Of a stretch of DNA of 64,000 bases, positions 19,189 to 27,818 are shown piece after piece (position 1 is the stretch's first letter; the number at the start of each line of letters is the position of its first letter). This DNA is from Clostridium sp. Ade.TY (GTDB taxonomy: Bacteria > Bacillota > Clostridia > Clostridiales > Clostridiaceae), in contig NZ_AVSV01000029.1 of assembly GCF_000498355.1 (NCBI RefSeq), positions 181,098-245,097 on the forward strand, in the 5' to 3' direction. Below the pieces are notes generated by a model. That model was not told the origin of the DNA and ran no database searches. It saw only the letters and a list, made by a program, of their open reading frames with translations. The position numbers and the translations under genes were made by a program.

Positions 19189-19677
19189 TTAACATAAGTC
19201 TGCTACAGTAAGTAGTGTTACATTTCCAAAAAGGCACCTACAATCTTGTTCTCTTACATAAACATCTTCTACATATATCTCTGGTGATACTACGCTAAAT
19301 CCCTTAAATTTAGATGGAAGTACTATATATTCGCAAAATGGTATTACTACATGAAAACTATGCATGCTTTGCTCTGGTTCATCAGCAACATAAAATATCT
19401 TTAGAATAATATCTCCCATGACTAAAAGTTTATTTCCTGTAATTTCCTGACCTTCTTCTGATATTCCAACAGGTGTTTTTACAACTTTGTATTTTACTAC
19501 CTCTTTTTTTATAGAAACTTTTACTACTTGTTCAATATCTGGCTTCTCTTTTGGTACACATAAATTTACATCAATAGTAGTTTGCTTAAAACTTGTAGTT
19601 TCTTTTATAGGACATACTTCATCTTCATAAGCATCTATTCCTTGATATTCAATTAAATTTCTAACAAAATTTTTCAT
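19189..19677 (-). CDS. Stand-alone SPOCS (DUF3794) protein, first gene of the operon
   Basis: This single SPOCS domain of about 162 residues carries VPKEKPDIEQVVKVSI, SEEGQEITGNKLLVMGDI, YVADEPEQSMHSFHVVIPF and LPSKFK. YVADE...QSMHS is the most canonical SPOCS wording in the cluster. The correct start is the ATG at 19675-19677, 6 bases after AAGGAGG; the longer frame would overlap this ribosome site. It leads the minus-strand train 19677 to 8505. The promoter must lie in 19678-20164, but I could not identify a clean sigma-E or sigma-K box there. Confidence 0.8.
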   Translation of the reverse strand: MKNFVRNLIEYQGIDAYEDEVCPIKETTSFKQTTIDVNLCVPKEKPDIEQVVKVSIKKEVVKYKVVKTPVGISEEGQEITGNKLLVMGDIILKIFYVADEPEQSMHSFHVVIPFCEYIVLPSKFKGFSVVSPEIYVEDVYVREQDCRCLFGNVTLLTVADLC

Positions 19678-19780
19678 AACTTTCCTCCTTATTAAAAATT
19701 CTCCTTCCATTTAAACTATGAAAACTTAAATAAATTGTTATGATTTTTTTATTTATCACCCATATATAGTTAATTAAATA

Positions 19781-19823
19781 AAATAATAGGAGAAATTATA
19801 AAATATAATTTCTCCTATTATTT
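19781..19823. repeat. Perfect 20-bp inverted repeat, 3-base loop
   Basis: Bases 19781-19800 (AAATAATAGGAGAAATTATA) are exactly complementary to 19804-19823, with loop AAA. It lies between two divergent genes, so it is not an ordinary 3'-end terminator for either. Confidence 0.85.
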
Positions 19824-20107
19824 ATATTTTTTAAAGTCTATATTATGACTTTTATATACAGCTAATTAAATACATACGAATATTTTATATTAAATCTATA
19901 TTCTAAAATACTACTATTTAACTTAAATCTATATTAAAACAAACATCAACAAAACTTAAATAAATTACTATAATTTTTTAAATTATAAATCTTTTTTCAT
20001 AATTACAATTAATAAAAACCCTATTATTATCATCTATTACAAAAGGTATAACTTCACTTTAAAAGTTATATTCATAAATTTACATTAATGACTTGTTACT
20101 TATATAT

Positions 20108-20134
20108 ACATATTTTTATTAATATCATAAGATA
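20108..20134 (+). promoter_or_regulatory. Sigma-K-like promoter of the 270-residue paralogue
   Basis: AC, 16 bases, then CATAAGATA fits the sigma-K pattern (AC-N16/17-CATANNNTA). It ends about 30 bases before the start codon. Confidence 0.5.
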
Positions 20135-20164
20135 TATTATGAGTCTTTTAAAAGGAGGATTTAA

Positions 20165-20977
20165 ATGTTTAATAAAAATATATTAAATTCAGTAACTGAC
20201 TTAAGCGTAATTGAAAGTACTTCTATTTTATCAAACAGAGTATTTGATTATATAGATTTAGAAAGTTCCAATGTAACAATAAAAAATGATGCAAACTTTA
20301 ATATTATAAGCTCACCTCCACAAAATACTAATTATAAAATTGGAGAAAGTTTATGTATAAATAATTTTAAATTAGAATATGATTCAATAGCTGCTTTATT
20401 TACACCTGAAAGTAAAATTTTATTAGGTTATTTTGTATTATCTAAAAAAAGAGTTTATCCAATAGCAGTTCCAGAATTAATAGTGTCTAAATCAACTGAT
20501 TTTATTCTAAATCCTGATGAAAGTTGTACTGGAATAGGATCAATACCATTTGGTATTTCAAATAATTTTGAATTTAATGTTGATTGTGACCATTTAAGTG
20601 AAATTTCTTCATTAATTGAACAAAATATTATTTTTGGAATTACAGGATTAAAAATAACTGTTTCTGGAACAACAAATTTATTGCCATTTACTGCAACATA
20701 TGAACCTGGTACAAGATTTATATGTTATGCTTTAAATCAACCTTATACATTTGATTTTTTTTGCAATATAAAAATTCCAAATTATAAAAATGTAACTTTA
20801 AGACAAACTTTTAATCCATCTCTTTATATAAGAGGGATAAATACAGATAATTCAAAAATTAAATTAAATAAATCTATTTATAGTTTTAAAGCAGATATAG
20901 AATCACTATTTATTTTCAAAAAAACTATAACTACTTTAATTGAAGAACCTATATCATTACTAAATATTTTATATTAA
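20165..20977 (+). CDS. Spore-surface paralogue lacking the Cys-rich N-terminal module
   Basis: This 270-residue protein is clearly related to the next three. It has IxxxxxLSNRVFDYIDLE, a FNIISSPP strand, LPFTA in the centre and ADIESLFIFKKTITTLIEEPISLL near the end. It lacks the N-terminal CCxxxxCxPxKxNCKxxCC segment of its siblings and their C-terminal QYC, and has only a few scattered cysteines. GGAGG and a sigma-K-like promoter precede it. It may be a non-cross-linked variant of the same coat or exosporium subunit. The family has no function I can name. Confidence 0.7.
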   Translation: MFNKNILNSVTDLSVIESTSILSNRVFDYIDLESSNVTIKNDANFNIISSPPQNTNYKIGESLCINNFKLEYDSIAALFTPESKILLGYFVLSKKRVYPIAVPELIVSKSTDFILNPDESCTGIGSIPFGISNNFEFNVDCDHLSEISSLIEQNIIFGITGLKITVSGTTNLLPFTATYEPGTRFICYALNQPYTFDFFCNIKIPNYKNVTLRQTFNPSLYIRGINTDNSKIKLNKSIYSFKADIESLFIFKKTITTLIEEPISLLNILY

Positions 20978-20996
20978 ATATACATTAAACATTCAA

Positions 20997-21040
20997 TAAA
21001 AACACGATTGATCGTATAAATTCAATCGTGTTTTTATTTT
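20997..21040 (+). terminator. Terminator after the 270-residue paralogue
   Basis: AAACACGATTG and CAATCGTGTTT form a perfect stem followed by TTTTATTTT. Confidence 0.8.
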
Positions 21041-21053
21041 AATTTTTCTGTAA

Positions 21054-21079
21054 ACATATAAATAGTTTTTCATAATATA
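21054..21079 (+). promoter_or_regulatory. Sigma-K-like promoter upstream of the 315-residue paralogue
   Basis: AC, 15 bases, then CATAATATA, continuing as CATAATATATAAGTAAG. These 17 bases recur identically at 22284-22300. The site lies about 160 bases before the start codon, farther than in the sibling genes, so the leader is long or a second start exists. Confidence 0.5.
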
Positions 21080-21232
21080 TAAGTAAGTAAATTATTTTTT
21101 ATTATAAACTTTAATTCAAATTATAGTTTTAATATTTTTATTTTATAGATTAAAAATATCTAATAATGTTTAATTACCATATATTGTATAAAATGATAAA
21201 CTTAAGCTAAGCTTTATAAGGAGGATTTTTAT

Positions 21233-22180
21233 ATGTCCAATTATAAATATTGTAAAGATAAAGATTTATATTTTGAAACTAAAGAAACCCATGATGAACA
21301 CTTTCACAAGCCTATACCATGTTGTACTTCTTCAACATGTGACCCATTTAAACAAAATTGCAAAACAGAATGTTGTACAGGTTTACCAAAAACCATTCCT
21401 AATCTAAATTCAATTTATAGTGTTCCAATTTTAACTAATAGAATATTTGACTGTATGACATTAGAAAATTCATTATTTGGAGTATTAGAAAATTTACAAT
21501 TTGCCTTAATTTCAAATCCGCTTCAATCTCCAGGTTATACAAATGAATCTAATGTCTGTGTTGATAGAGTATCATTTAAATACGATGCTATAGGCGCTAC
21601 TATTACTAACAATATTTTAGATGGTAAAATTACAGTATGTTCAAAAGAAGTTAATCCAATTGCTATTGATCCAATAATAGTAAACGGAACACCTATTGCA
21701 AATAATTTCTCCTTCACAATAAATAATATTCCTTGCTGCAACAATTATGATAATCATAAAACTGGAGTTAATTGTAAAGTTTTAGAAAGAAATTTAAACT
21801 TTTATATTAGTAATTTAGTTATAACTGTAACTGGTAGAGCTGGTTGCTTACCTTTTACAGCTCAATCCGATACTATAAGTGGAAATTTAGTAACTGTTTT
21901 AGGTTTCCCTTCAAACTTTAACTTCTTCGGAAAAATATGTTTACCTCACTTAAATTCTGGAATCTTATTAAAAGAAAACTTTAAAGAATATTTATCTATA
22001 GAATGTATAGAACCTACAACCCCATTACAACAAGATGGAGAAGATTTTTTCTTTGAAGCCAATGTAGAATCATCTCTTTCAATAATAAAATCTTTATATG
22101 CTCTGGTTGAAGATAAAATATCAGTATTAGTTGCTAGAACACCTAAAGAACAGTACTGTAATAATTCTGAAAAAAAATAA
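21233..22180 (+). CDS. Cys-rich spore-surface paralogue 1
   Basis: This 315-residue protein has a His/Cys-rich N-terminus (about 20-55: CCTSSTCDPFKQNCKTECC, then LPKTIPNL), followed by VPILTNRIFDCMTLEN. The beta-rich body has CVDRVSFKYDAIGA, NPIAIDP, VTGRAGCLPFTAQ and NFFGKICLPH, and the protein ends with EDKISVLVARTPKEQYC. Three Cys-rich siblings share all these landmarks. There is no signal peptide. The many cysteines suggest disulfide-linked assembly like known Cys-rich exosporium proteins. Homology to any of those is untested. GGAGG precedes the ATG. Confidence 0.75.
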   Translation: MSNYKYCKDKDLYFETKETHDEHFHKPIPCCTSSTCDPFKQNCKTECCTGLPKTIPNLNSIYSVPILTNRIFDCMTLENSLFGVLENLQFALISNPLQSPGYTNESNVCVDRVSFKYDAIGATITNNILDGKITVCSKEVNPIAIDPIIVNGTPIANNFSFTINNIPCCNNYDNHKTGVNCKVLERNLNFYISNLVITVTGRAGCLPFTAQSDTISGNLVTVLGFPSNFNFFGKICLPHLNSGILLKENFKEYLSIECIEPTTPLQQDGEDFFFEANVESSLSIIKSLYALVEDKISVLVARTPKEQYCNNSEKK

Positions 22181-22186
22181 ATTTAA

Positions 22187-22215
22187 ATAAACGTAGGAAA
22201 ATTTCCTACGTTTGT
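22187..22215 (+). terminator. ACGTAGG-type terminator 1
   Basis: AAACGTAGGAAA pairs with TTTCCTACGTTT. The same ACGTAGG stem follows the next two paralogues. Confidence 0.8.
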
Positions 22216-22265
22216 TTATTCTTATAATTCGTCAGATTTTTCATATTAAATTAAATTATTCGTAA

Positions 22266-22292
22266 ACATATTTGAATCATTCTCATAATATA
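22266..22292 (+). promoter_or_regulatory. Sigma-K-like promoter of the 347-residue paralogue
   Basis: AC, 16 bases, then CATAATATA followed by TAAGTAAG. It lies about 50 bases before the start codon and copies the 21071 element. Confidence 0.55.
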
Positions 22293-22340
22293 TAAGTAAG
22301 AAATTCAATTTATAAATTTATTTTTAAGGAGGAAATTTTT

Positions 22341-23384
22341 ATGTCCGATTGTAATAATATTCCTTTCTTCGAAGATGATCTACATTGTTACGAAGATTTT
22401 AAACACAATCACGAAGACCATAAACCTTGTGATGATCATGTTAAATGCTGCCCAGATGCAGATTGTGCTCCACTTAAGCCAAATTGCAAACCTGAGTGTT
22501 GTGAAGGATTACCTCCTGTAATCCCAGATTTAAGTAAAGCTTATGCTGTGCCAACGTTAGTAAATAGAATATTTGATTGCATAAAATTAGAAAATGCTAA
22601 CTTTATGATAAAAAAAGCTGCCACATTTACTGTTACAAGCACACCATTACCTCCATCTACTGCATATACTGGTAAAGTATGTATAGATAAAGTTTGTGTT
22701 AAATATGATGCTATTGGTCCTGTATTCCAAACATCAAATGGACAACTTTTTCCAGCTTCTAATCCTGTAATAAATGTATGTTCTAACAGCGTTGCTCCTC
22801 AAGCTGTTCCTGGATCAGCTATACCTTATCCTGAATCAAGACCTTATTTTATTTCAAATAATTTAGTATTTAATGTTAATAATACTACTTGTTGTTATGA
22901 ACATCACCATATAAAAGAAGGAAGACAATGTAAAGTTGTTGAGCAAAATATACCTTTTAGAATTTTAGGATTTAAGGTTGTTGTAACTGGTAGAATTGGT
23001 TGCTTACCTTTTACTGCTGAATATGTTCCAACAGCTGGTGATGGAACTGATTTCCAACTTAGCACATTATTAGGGTTACCAGACAATTATAATTTCTTTG
23101 GTAAACTATGTATTCCTCAATCAAACTCTGGAATAACAATTCGTGAAAACTTTGAATCTTGTCTTTCAATAGATTGTGTTGATTCTCCAAGTGAGTTGTC
23201 AAAAGAGTCAGAGACATATAGTTTTACTGCTGATGTAGAATCTTCATTATTAATAAAGAAAACTGTATTTGCTTTATCAGAAGAAAAATTATCAGTTTTA
23301 GCTATTCCAACTCCAAGAAAACAATATTGTCATAAACCAGAACATGACAACCCATGTCATCCTTGTTCTTATGATATGGAATAA
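22341..23384 (+). CDS. Cys-rich spore-surface paralogue 2
   Basis: This 347-residue protein is the fullest member of the family. Residues 15-60 are His/Asp-rich and then Cys-rich (CCPDADCAPLKPNCKPECC, LPPVIPDL), followed by VPTLVNRIFDCIKLEN. The body has CIDKVCVKYDAIGP, VTGRIGCLPFTAEY, NFFGKLCIPQ and SGITIRENFESCLSIDCVD. The C-terminal part has VESSLLIKKTVFALSEEKLSVLAIPTP, QYC and an extra Cys/His tail. GGAGG precedes the ATG. Own promoter and own terminator make it an independent transcription unit, so the array grew by duplication of whole units. Confidence 0.75.
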   Translation: MSDCNNIPFFEDDLHCYEDFKHNHEDHKPCDDHVKCCPDADCAPLKPNCKPECCEGLPPVIPDLSKAYAVPTLVNRIFDCIKLENANFMIKKAATFTVTSTPLPPSTAYTGKVCIDKVCVKYDAIGPVFQTSNGQLFPASNPVINVCSNSVAPQAVPGSAIPYPESRPYFISNNLVFNVNNTTCCYEHHHIKEGRQCKVVEQNIPFRILGFKVVVTGRIGCLPFTAEYVPTAGDGTDFQLSTLLGLPDNYNFFGKLCIPQSNSGITIRENFESCLSIDCVDSPSELSKESETYSFTADVESSLLIKKTVFALSEEKLSVLAIPTPRKQYCHKPEHDNPCHPCSYDME

Positions 23385-23418
23385 GCTTTGTTAATCACAA
23401 ATTAGTTTGTCGACAATC

Positions 23419-23450
23419 TAAACGTAGGTATAATTTATACCTACGTTTAT
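23419..23450 (+). terminator. ACGTAGG-type terminator 2
   Basis: TAAACGTAGGTATA pairs with TATACCTACGTTTA, followed by T-rich sequence. Confidence 0.8.
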
Positions 23451-23460
23451 TTTATTTATA

Positions 23461-23488
23461 ACAATAATTTAATTTTCTTCATACAATA
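23461..23488 (+). promoter_or_regulatory. Sigma-K-like promoter of the 332-residue paralogue
   Basis: AC, 17 bases, then CATACAATA followed by TAAGTAAAG. It ends about 50 bases before the start codon. Confidence 0.55.
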
Positions 23489-23536
23489 TAAGTAAAGTTA
23501 AATTTATATTTTAAAATCAATTAAGGAGGATTTTTT

Positions 23537-24535
23537 ATGTCCACTTATAATAATAAAGATAAATGCTGCTCTAATACAGAATGTTCTCCACTAAAACTAA
23601 ATTGTAAATCTAAGTGTTGTGAAGAACTTCCTAATATCATTCCTGACTTAAATACAGTTAAAAGTATCCCTATTTTATCTAATAAAATATTTGATTGTTC
23701 CACATCATCTTATTCATATAAAGGTCTTTCAAATTCATACTATTATCAACCTAAATTCAAAATAATAAGCAAACCACCGAATAATGAAAATTATAATACT
23801 TCTTATAAAATTTGTATTGATAAAATTTGTATTCAATATGATGGAATATATCCTTTTACTTTCAATTTCGATGAAAATCCATACGAAAAAACTATTACTG
23901 TATGTTTAAAAGATGTAAATCCAGAACCATTACCTGGAACAATATTTAATGGAATATCAGAATATAACGAAGAGATTATTAAAGTAAATTTATCAAATAA
24001 TTTAATCTTTAACTTAGATAATAAATTTAATTCTATAAAATGCTGTAATAATTTATGTAAAATATTCGAAAATTATATTTCTTTTATTTTTTACAATCTT
24101 AAAATAACTGCATATGGAAAAATAGGCTGTTTACCTTTTACAGCAATATGTGATTTATCTGGAAGTGCTCTAGATTCTGAAGACAATAATACTGATACTT
24201 TGTTTATGGTTGGAATTTTATTAGGTTTACCTTTTGTATATAATTTCTACAATGAATTATGTATACCAAAAGCTATTGAAAAAGTAACCATTAGAGATAA
24301 CTTTAATCCAAAACTTTCTGTAGATTGTATTGAAGCAACTAGTAACCTTTATGAAGAAGATGACTCATTAGTATTTGATGCTAAAATATTATCAACTTTT
24401 ATAGTAGAAAAAAGTTTATATTCAATAATTGAAGAAAAAAATTCTATATTAACTGTAGATATTCCAGATGAGCAATATTGCAACAAAGTAGATAAAGCCT
24501 CACAATGTAATGATTGTGATAATGATTTATTTTAA
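23537..24535 (+). CDS. Cys-rich spore-surface paralogue 3
   Basis: This 332-residue protein carries the family landmarks: CCSNTECSPLKLNCKSKCC and LPNIIPDL in residues 10-40, IPILSNKIFDC, CIDKICIQYDGI, GKIGCLPFTAICD, FYNELCIPK, VTIRDNF, LSVDCIEA, and near the end SIIEEKNSILTVDIPDEQYC plus CNDCDND. It is more diverged than paralogues 1 and 2, with an inserted Ser/Tyr-rich segment after IFDC. GGAGG precedes the ATG. Mother-cell, late-sporulation expression is inferred from the -10 box only. Confidence 0.73.
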   Translation: MSTYNNKDKCCSNTECSPLKLNCKSKCCEELPNIIPDLNTVKSIPILSNKIFDCSTSSYSYKGLSNSYYYQPKFKIISKPPNNENYNTSYKICIDKICIQYDGIYPFTFNFDENPYEKTITVCLKDVNPEPLPGTIFNGISEYNEEIIKVNLSNNLIFNLDNKFNSIKCCNNLCKIFENYISFIFYNLKITAYGKIGCLPFTAICDLSGSALDSEDNNTDTLFMVGILLGLPFVYNFYNELCIPKAIEKVTIRDNFNPKLSVDCIEATSNLYEEDDSLVFDAKILSTFIVEKSLYSIIEEKNSILTVDIPDEQYCNKVDKASQCNDCDNDLF

Positions 24536-24595
24536 ATAAGACTTAAACTGATTGAATATTAAATTAAAATAAATACTAATAATGTATTTATATAA

Positions 24596-24632
24596 TAAAC
24601 GTAGGTATTATTTTAATATACCTACGTTTATT
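24596..24632. terminator. ACGTAGG-type terminator 3, shared by convergent genes
   Basis: TAAACGTAGGTAT pairs with ATACCTACGTTTA. It serves paralogue 3 on the plus strand and the 1056-residue gene on the minus strand (stop at 24637). Confidence 0.8.
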
Positions 24633-24636
24633 TATT

Positions 24637-27600
24637 TTAGCTTATAATTTTATCTCTAATATAATCTACATCAAATACATCAGAGAATCTTTTAACTTCA
24701 AAAAGAACATCATATCCACTATAATTACACCTATTTGGTGCATTTAAAAATACTTCAGTAATTTCATTTTGATATTCATAAGCAATATTTTTATCTTCTT
24801 TTATAATACTTATTATTTTTTCATATATTTCTTTAAAGTCACGTCCTTCCAAATCAAAAAAATGATTATTAAAGCAATTAATTAAATATTTAAAATACTC
24901 TTCTCTTGCTTTTTCATAAATATCTTCATATATAATTATACTTTTTGCTTTTTTTCTTATATCAGAACGCTTTAATATAAGCTCTATTACCTTATCCTTA
25001 AAATTATCTTGAAGAATTGAATAGTCATCTAAATATTTATTATATTTATATTCTTTAAATCCATCATCTTCTCCCTTTAAAATTTCATCAATAGCTTCTT
25101 TAAGTTCCCCATAAGTTTTTATTTTATCTCTATAAATAATATTTTTTGTAATTGTATTTTTAATTAACTCTGCCTTATCCTTATCTTCTAAACTTAAAGT
25201 TTTAATATTTTTATTTATAAAATATTTTAAACTATTAACAGAAGATTTCTCTATATTAAAGTCTTTATTATTTTTACCATCAACCTCATATTTAAATATT
25301 GATATATTTTGAAGATTATTTAAAAATATATTTTCTTTAAAATAAATAAAGCTATCTTCTAAAAAATCTACAATTATATATCCACTACTTATAAGATTTT
25401 GCTGAATCAATATAATTTTCATCATATTTTTCAAAAATAAATTTATATTATTATCTTTAATACTATTACTAGGCTTTTCCTTAATTACTATAACTTCTCC
25501 TTCTATTTCATCAAAGGATATATAATTTTTCTTTAAATATTTCTTTATTAAACTTTTTATATTTTCATCTTTAAATATATATCCACTTTCAGTTTCTAAA
25601 GTAAATATATTAGAAATCTCTACTTTATCACATACTTCTCCAAAGGTTTTATTAGTTATTCTAAATTCTTCAAATACATATTTATTAACTTTATTATTTT
25701 TAAATTTTAAATAATCTCTTGCATAAGTTTCTATATTTTTAAGTTTTATATTTTTATTTTTTATATTAGAACATAAATTTACTACATATTGTTTATCACT
25801 TTTAAACTTATTTGATATTTTCTCTAAAACAATATTTATTGTAAAGTCATCTTCATAACCTTTTTTTAATCCCTTTAAGAAAATATCATCTTCATTAAAA
25901 TATTCTTTAAGAGTTAAATTTTTAGAAAATACACTTTCATTATTTCCATTTAAAAAACTATCAATTATAATTTTTTTATCTTTATTAATATTAAATAATT
26001 TATAATTTTCTTCTCTAAAATAATAAGGTAAATCTTCTCTATTTAATAAATATTTATAAAGCTTTTCCTTGTCCTCAAAGGATAATTTATAATAAATTGG
26101 AAATATAGTTTTTTGGTATACTGCTTCATTTATTCCGTTAAAGTTGGATATAAAACTTTTAACTACTTTAAATAGGTTATCATCATAATTTTCTATATTT
26201 TTATATTCTTCTAAAATATAAAACAATAATTCAAACCTTTTATTTTTTATAATACATGATGAAAATTCACTTAATAACTCATTATTAAACTCTATTTCTT
26301 TTCTTAAATCACTAAATAAAATTTCTTCTATAAAATTAATATTTTTTATATTGCTATATATTATAGATTTTAAAATTTCTTTATTTTCTTTTATAACCTT
26401 TATATATTTCTCTTTATTTCCTGATTGTATATAAAAAGTTATTATTTTTTTTATTATATTATTTTTATCCTCTTTTGATAGAGAATCTCTAAAGTTATTT
26501 AAATAATTTTCAAGGGTAATAGTTTTAAAAGTATCTGTTCTATTATGAAGATTTAAAATAAAATCAATATAATCTCTATATATAATTTTGTTATACTTGC
26601 TTAAATCTTTTACTATATGACTATACTTTGAATATATAAATCTTTTATCTTTTTCTTTACCTCTTAAAAGTTTATCTTCAAAAAGCTTAATTAAAGTATC
26701 TCTTATATAAATACTTTTACTATAATATCCATCTGAATAAACTAAAAGCTCTTTCCAATCTATAATATCTTTTCTATAAGCTTTAACCAAAAGATTTCTA
26801 TCTTTAATTCCTATTCCATAAATCTCTAACGAAACCTTATTTTTAGTAAGCCATCTGCATACAGTTGTTAAAGATTTTACATCATTATTTCTTCTATAAA
26901 ATCCAAATACTATTTTTATAAGCTCTTTATTGTACTTAATCTTATCTGAATATAATATTAAGTTTAATATTTTATCCAAAGCCTTAACATCTGGAGCTTC
27001 TTTATATAACTTTACAAATTCTTTTGCAAAGTCATCATCAATATAATTAAGCTTTGCTTTTATTCCAAGAAGTATAAAACTTAGTTCTCTATTATTGGAA
27101 CAAGTCATACTTAAATATTTTATAGCTCCTATAGTATTTCTAGTAACCAGTCCTCTTCTATACATATTTTTTACAGACTCTACAATATCATTAGTTATAA
27201 TAGCTTTATTTTTTATAAGCTCTTCACAAAACAATGCAATCTTTATATCATTTTTTGAAATATCCTTACAGTTTTTTATAACCTTTAAATAAGTATCTAT
27301 AGAAAGGTCCATATCTATAATGTATGGAGCCTTTCTTGTAATATCCAATATATCATCTATTTCATTCATATTGTCTACTATACTTAAAAGTACAGTTTCA
27401 CTTTTTTTGTACTTTAAAACATCAGTAAGTTTTACAATATTTTTTTCTATTCTTGCTCCTTCACATTGAACATAAAAGGAAAATTCCCTAACATCATAAC
27501 CTGTATATATAACTAAAGTTTCTTTAAAATTATATTCACGTCTTAATTGCCTTGGAATATTTATAGATACTTTTATTCTTTTTTCATAAAGAGAATTTTC

Positions 27601-27807
27601 AATTATAACATCTATTATCTCACTATGCTTTACAGAAACTTTATTTATATTATAAAGAAGTCCATCACTTTCATATTTAATCCAAAACTCTTTATGAAGG
27701 CCATTTTCCTTTTTGTAAGTTAACATTTTATCTGTAAGAGATGTTCTTTCTCTATATCTTAATGCATCCTCTACACTAAACCCATACAATTTATTATCTA
27801 ATTCCAT
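24637..27807 (-). CDS. Large helical protein of a ZorAB-like operon (possibly DUF5717-like)
   Basis: This 1056-residue cytoplasmic protein has no membrane helix or signal peptide. Residues about 1-125 look beta-rich (NKVSVKHSEIIDVII, IKVSINIPRQLRREY, LVIYTGYDVREFSFYVQCEG). The rest is Lys/Ile/Asn-rich and helical, with features of an alpha-solenoid. I see no Walker, helicase, nuclease or methyltransferase motif. It lies 11 bases after the OmpA/MotB-like gene, which follows the MotA-like gene by 14 bases, so the three are one operon and probably one complex. Clostridial genomes carry large DUF5717 proteins beside such pairs; I recall this but cannot confirm the family here. It ends at a shared terminator. 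Confidence 0.6.
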   Translation of the reverse strand: MELDNKLYGFSVEDALRYRERTSLTDKMLTYKKENGLHKEFWIKYESDGLLYNINKVSVKHSEIIDVIIENSLYEKRIKVSINIPRQLRREYNFKETLVIYTGYDVREFSFYVQCEGARIEKNIVKLTDVLKYKKSETVLLSIVDNMNEIDDILDITRKAPYIIDMDLSIDTYLKVIKNCKDISKNDIKIALFCEELIKNKAIITNDIVESVKNMYRRGLVTRNTIGAIKYLSMTCSNNRELSFILLGIKAKLNYIDDDFAKEFVKLYKEAPDVKALDKILNLILYSDKIKYNKELIKIVFGFYRRNNDVKSLTTVCRWLTKNKVSLEIYGIGIKDRNLLVKAYRKDIIDWKELLVYSDGYYSKSIYIRDTLIKLFEDKLLRGKEKDKRFIYSKYSHIVKDLSKYNKIIYRDYIDFILNLHNRTDTFKTITLENYLNNFRDSLSKEDKNNIIKKIITFYIQSGNKEKYIKVIKENKEILKSIIYSNIKNINFIEEILFSDLRKEIEFNNELLSEFSSCIIKNKRFELLFYILEEYKNIENYDDNLFKVVKSFISNFNGINEAVYQKTIFPIYYKLSFEDKEKLYKYLLNREDLPYYFREENYKLFNINKDKKIIIDSFLNGNNESVFSKNLTLKEYFNEDDIFLKGLKKGYEDDFTINIVLEKISNKFKSDKQYVVNLCSNIKNKNIKLKNIETYARDYLKFKNNKVNKYVFEEFRITNKTFGEVCDKVEISNIFTLETESGYIFKDENIKSLIKKYLKKNYISFDEIEGEVIVIKEKPSNSIKDNNINLFLKNMMKIILIQQNLISSGYIIVDFLEDSFIYFKENIFLNNLQNISIFKYEVDGKNNKDFNIEKSSVNSLKYFINKNIKTLSLEDKDKAELIKNTITKNIIYRDKIKTYGELKEAIDEILKGEDDGFKEYKYNKYLDDYSILQDNFKDKVIELILKRSDIRKKAKSIIIYEDIYEKAREEYFKYLINCFNNHFFDLEGRDFKEIYEKIISIIKEDKNIAYEYQNEITEVFLNAPNRCNYSGYDVLFEVKRFSDVFDVDYIRDKIIS

Positions 27808-27818
27808 ATAAAGTCCTC

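Larger units (their letters stand above)
19678..20164. other. Divergent intergenic region of the spore-surface island
   Basis: This region separates the minus-strand SPOCS/DUF11 operon from the plus-strand paralogue array. It contains a perfect 20-bp inverted repeat (19781-19823), an imperfect repeated block (AAAACTTAAATAAATT at about 19720 and 19948) and the sigma-K-like promoter of the 20165 gene. On the minus strand, CATAACAAT near 19733-19742 is one position off a CATANNNTA box. Confidence 0.6.
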
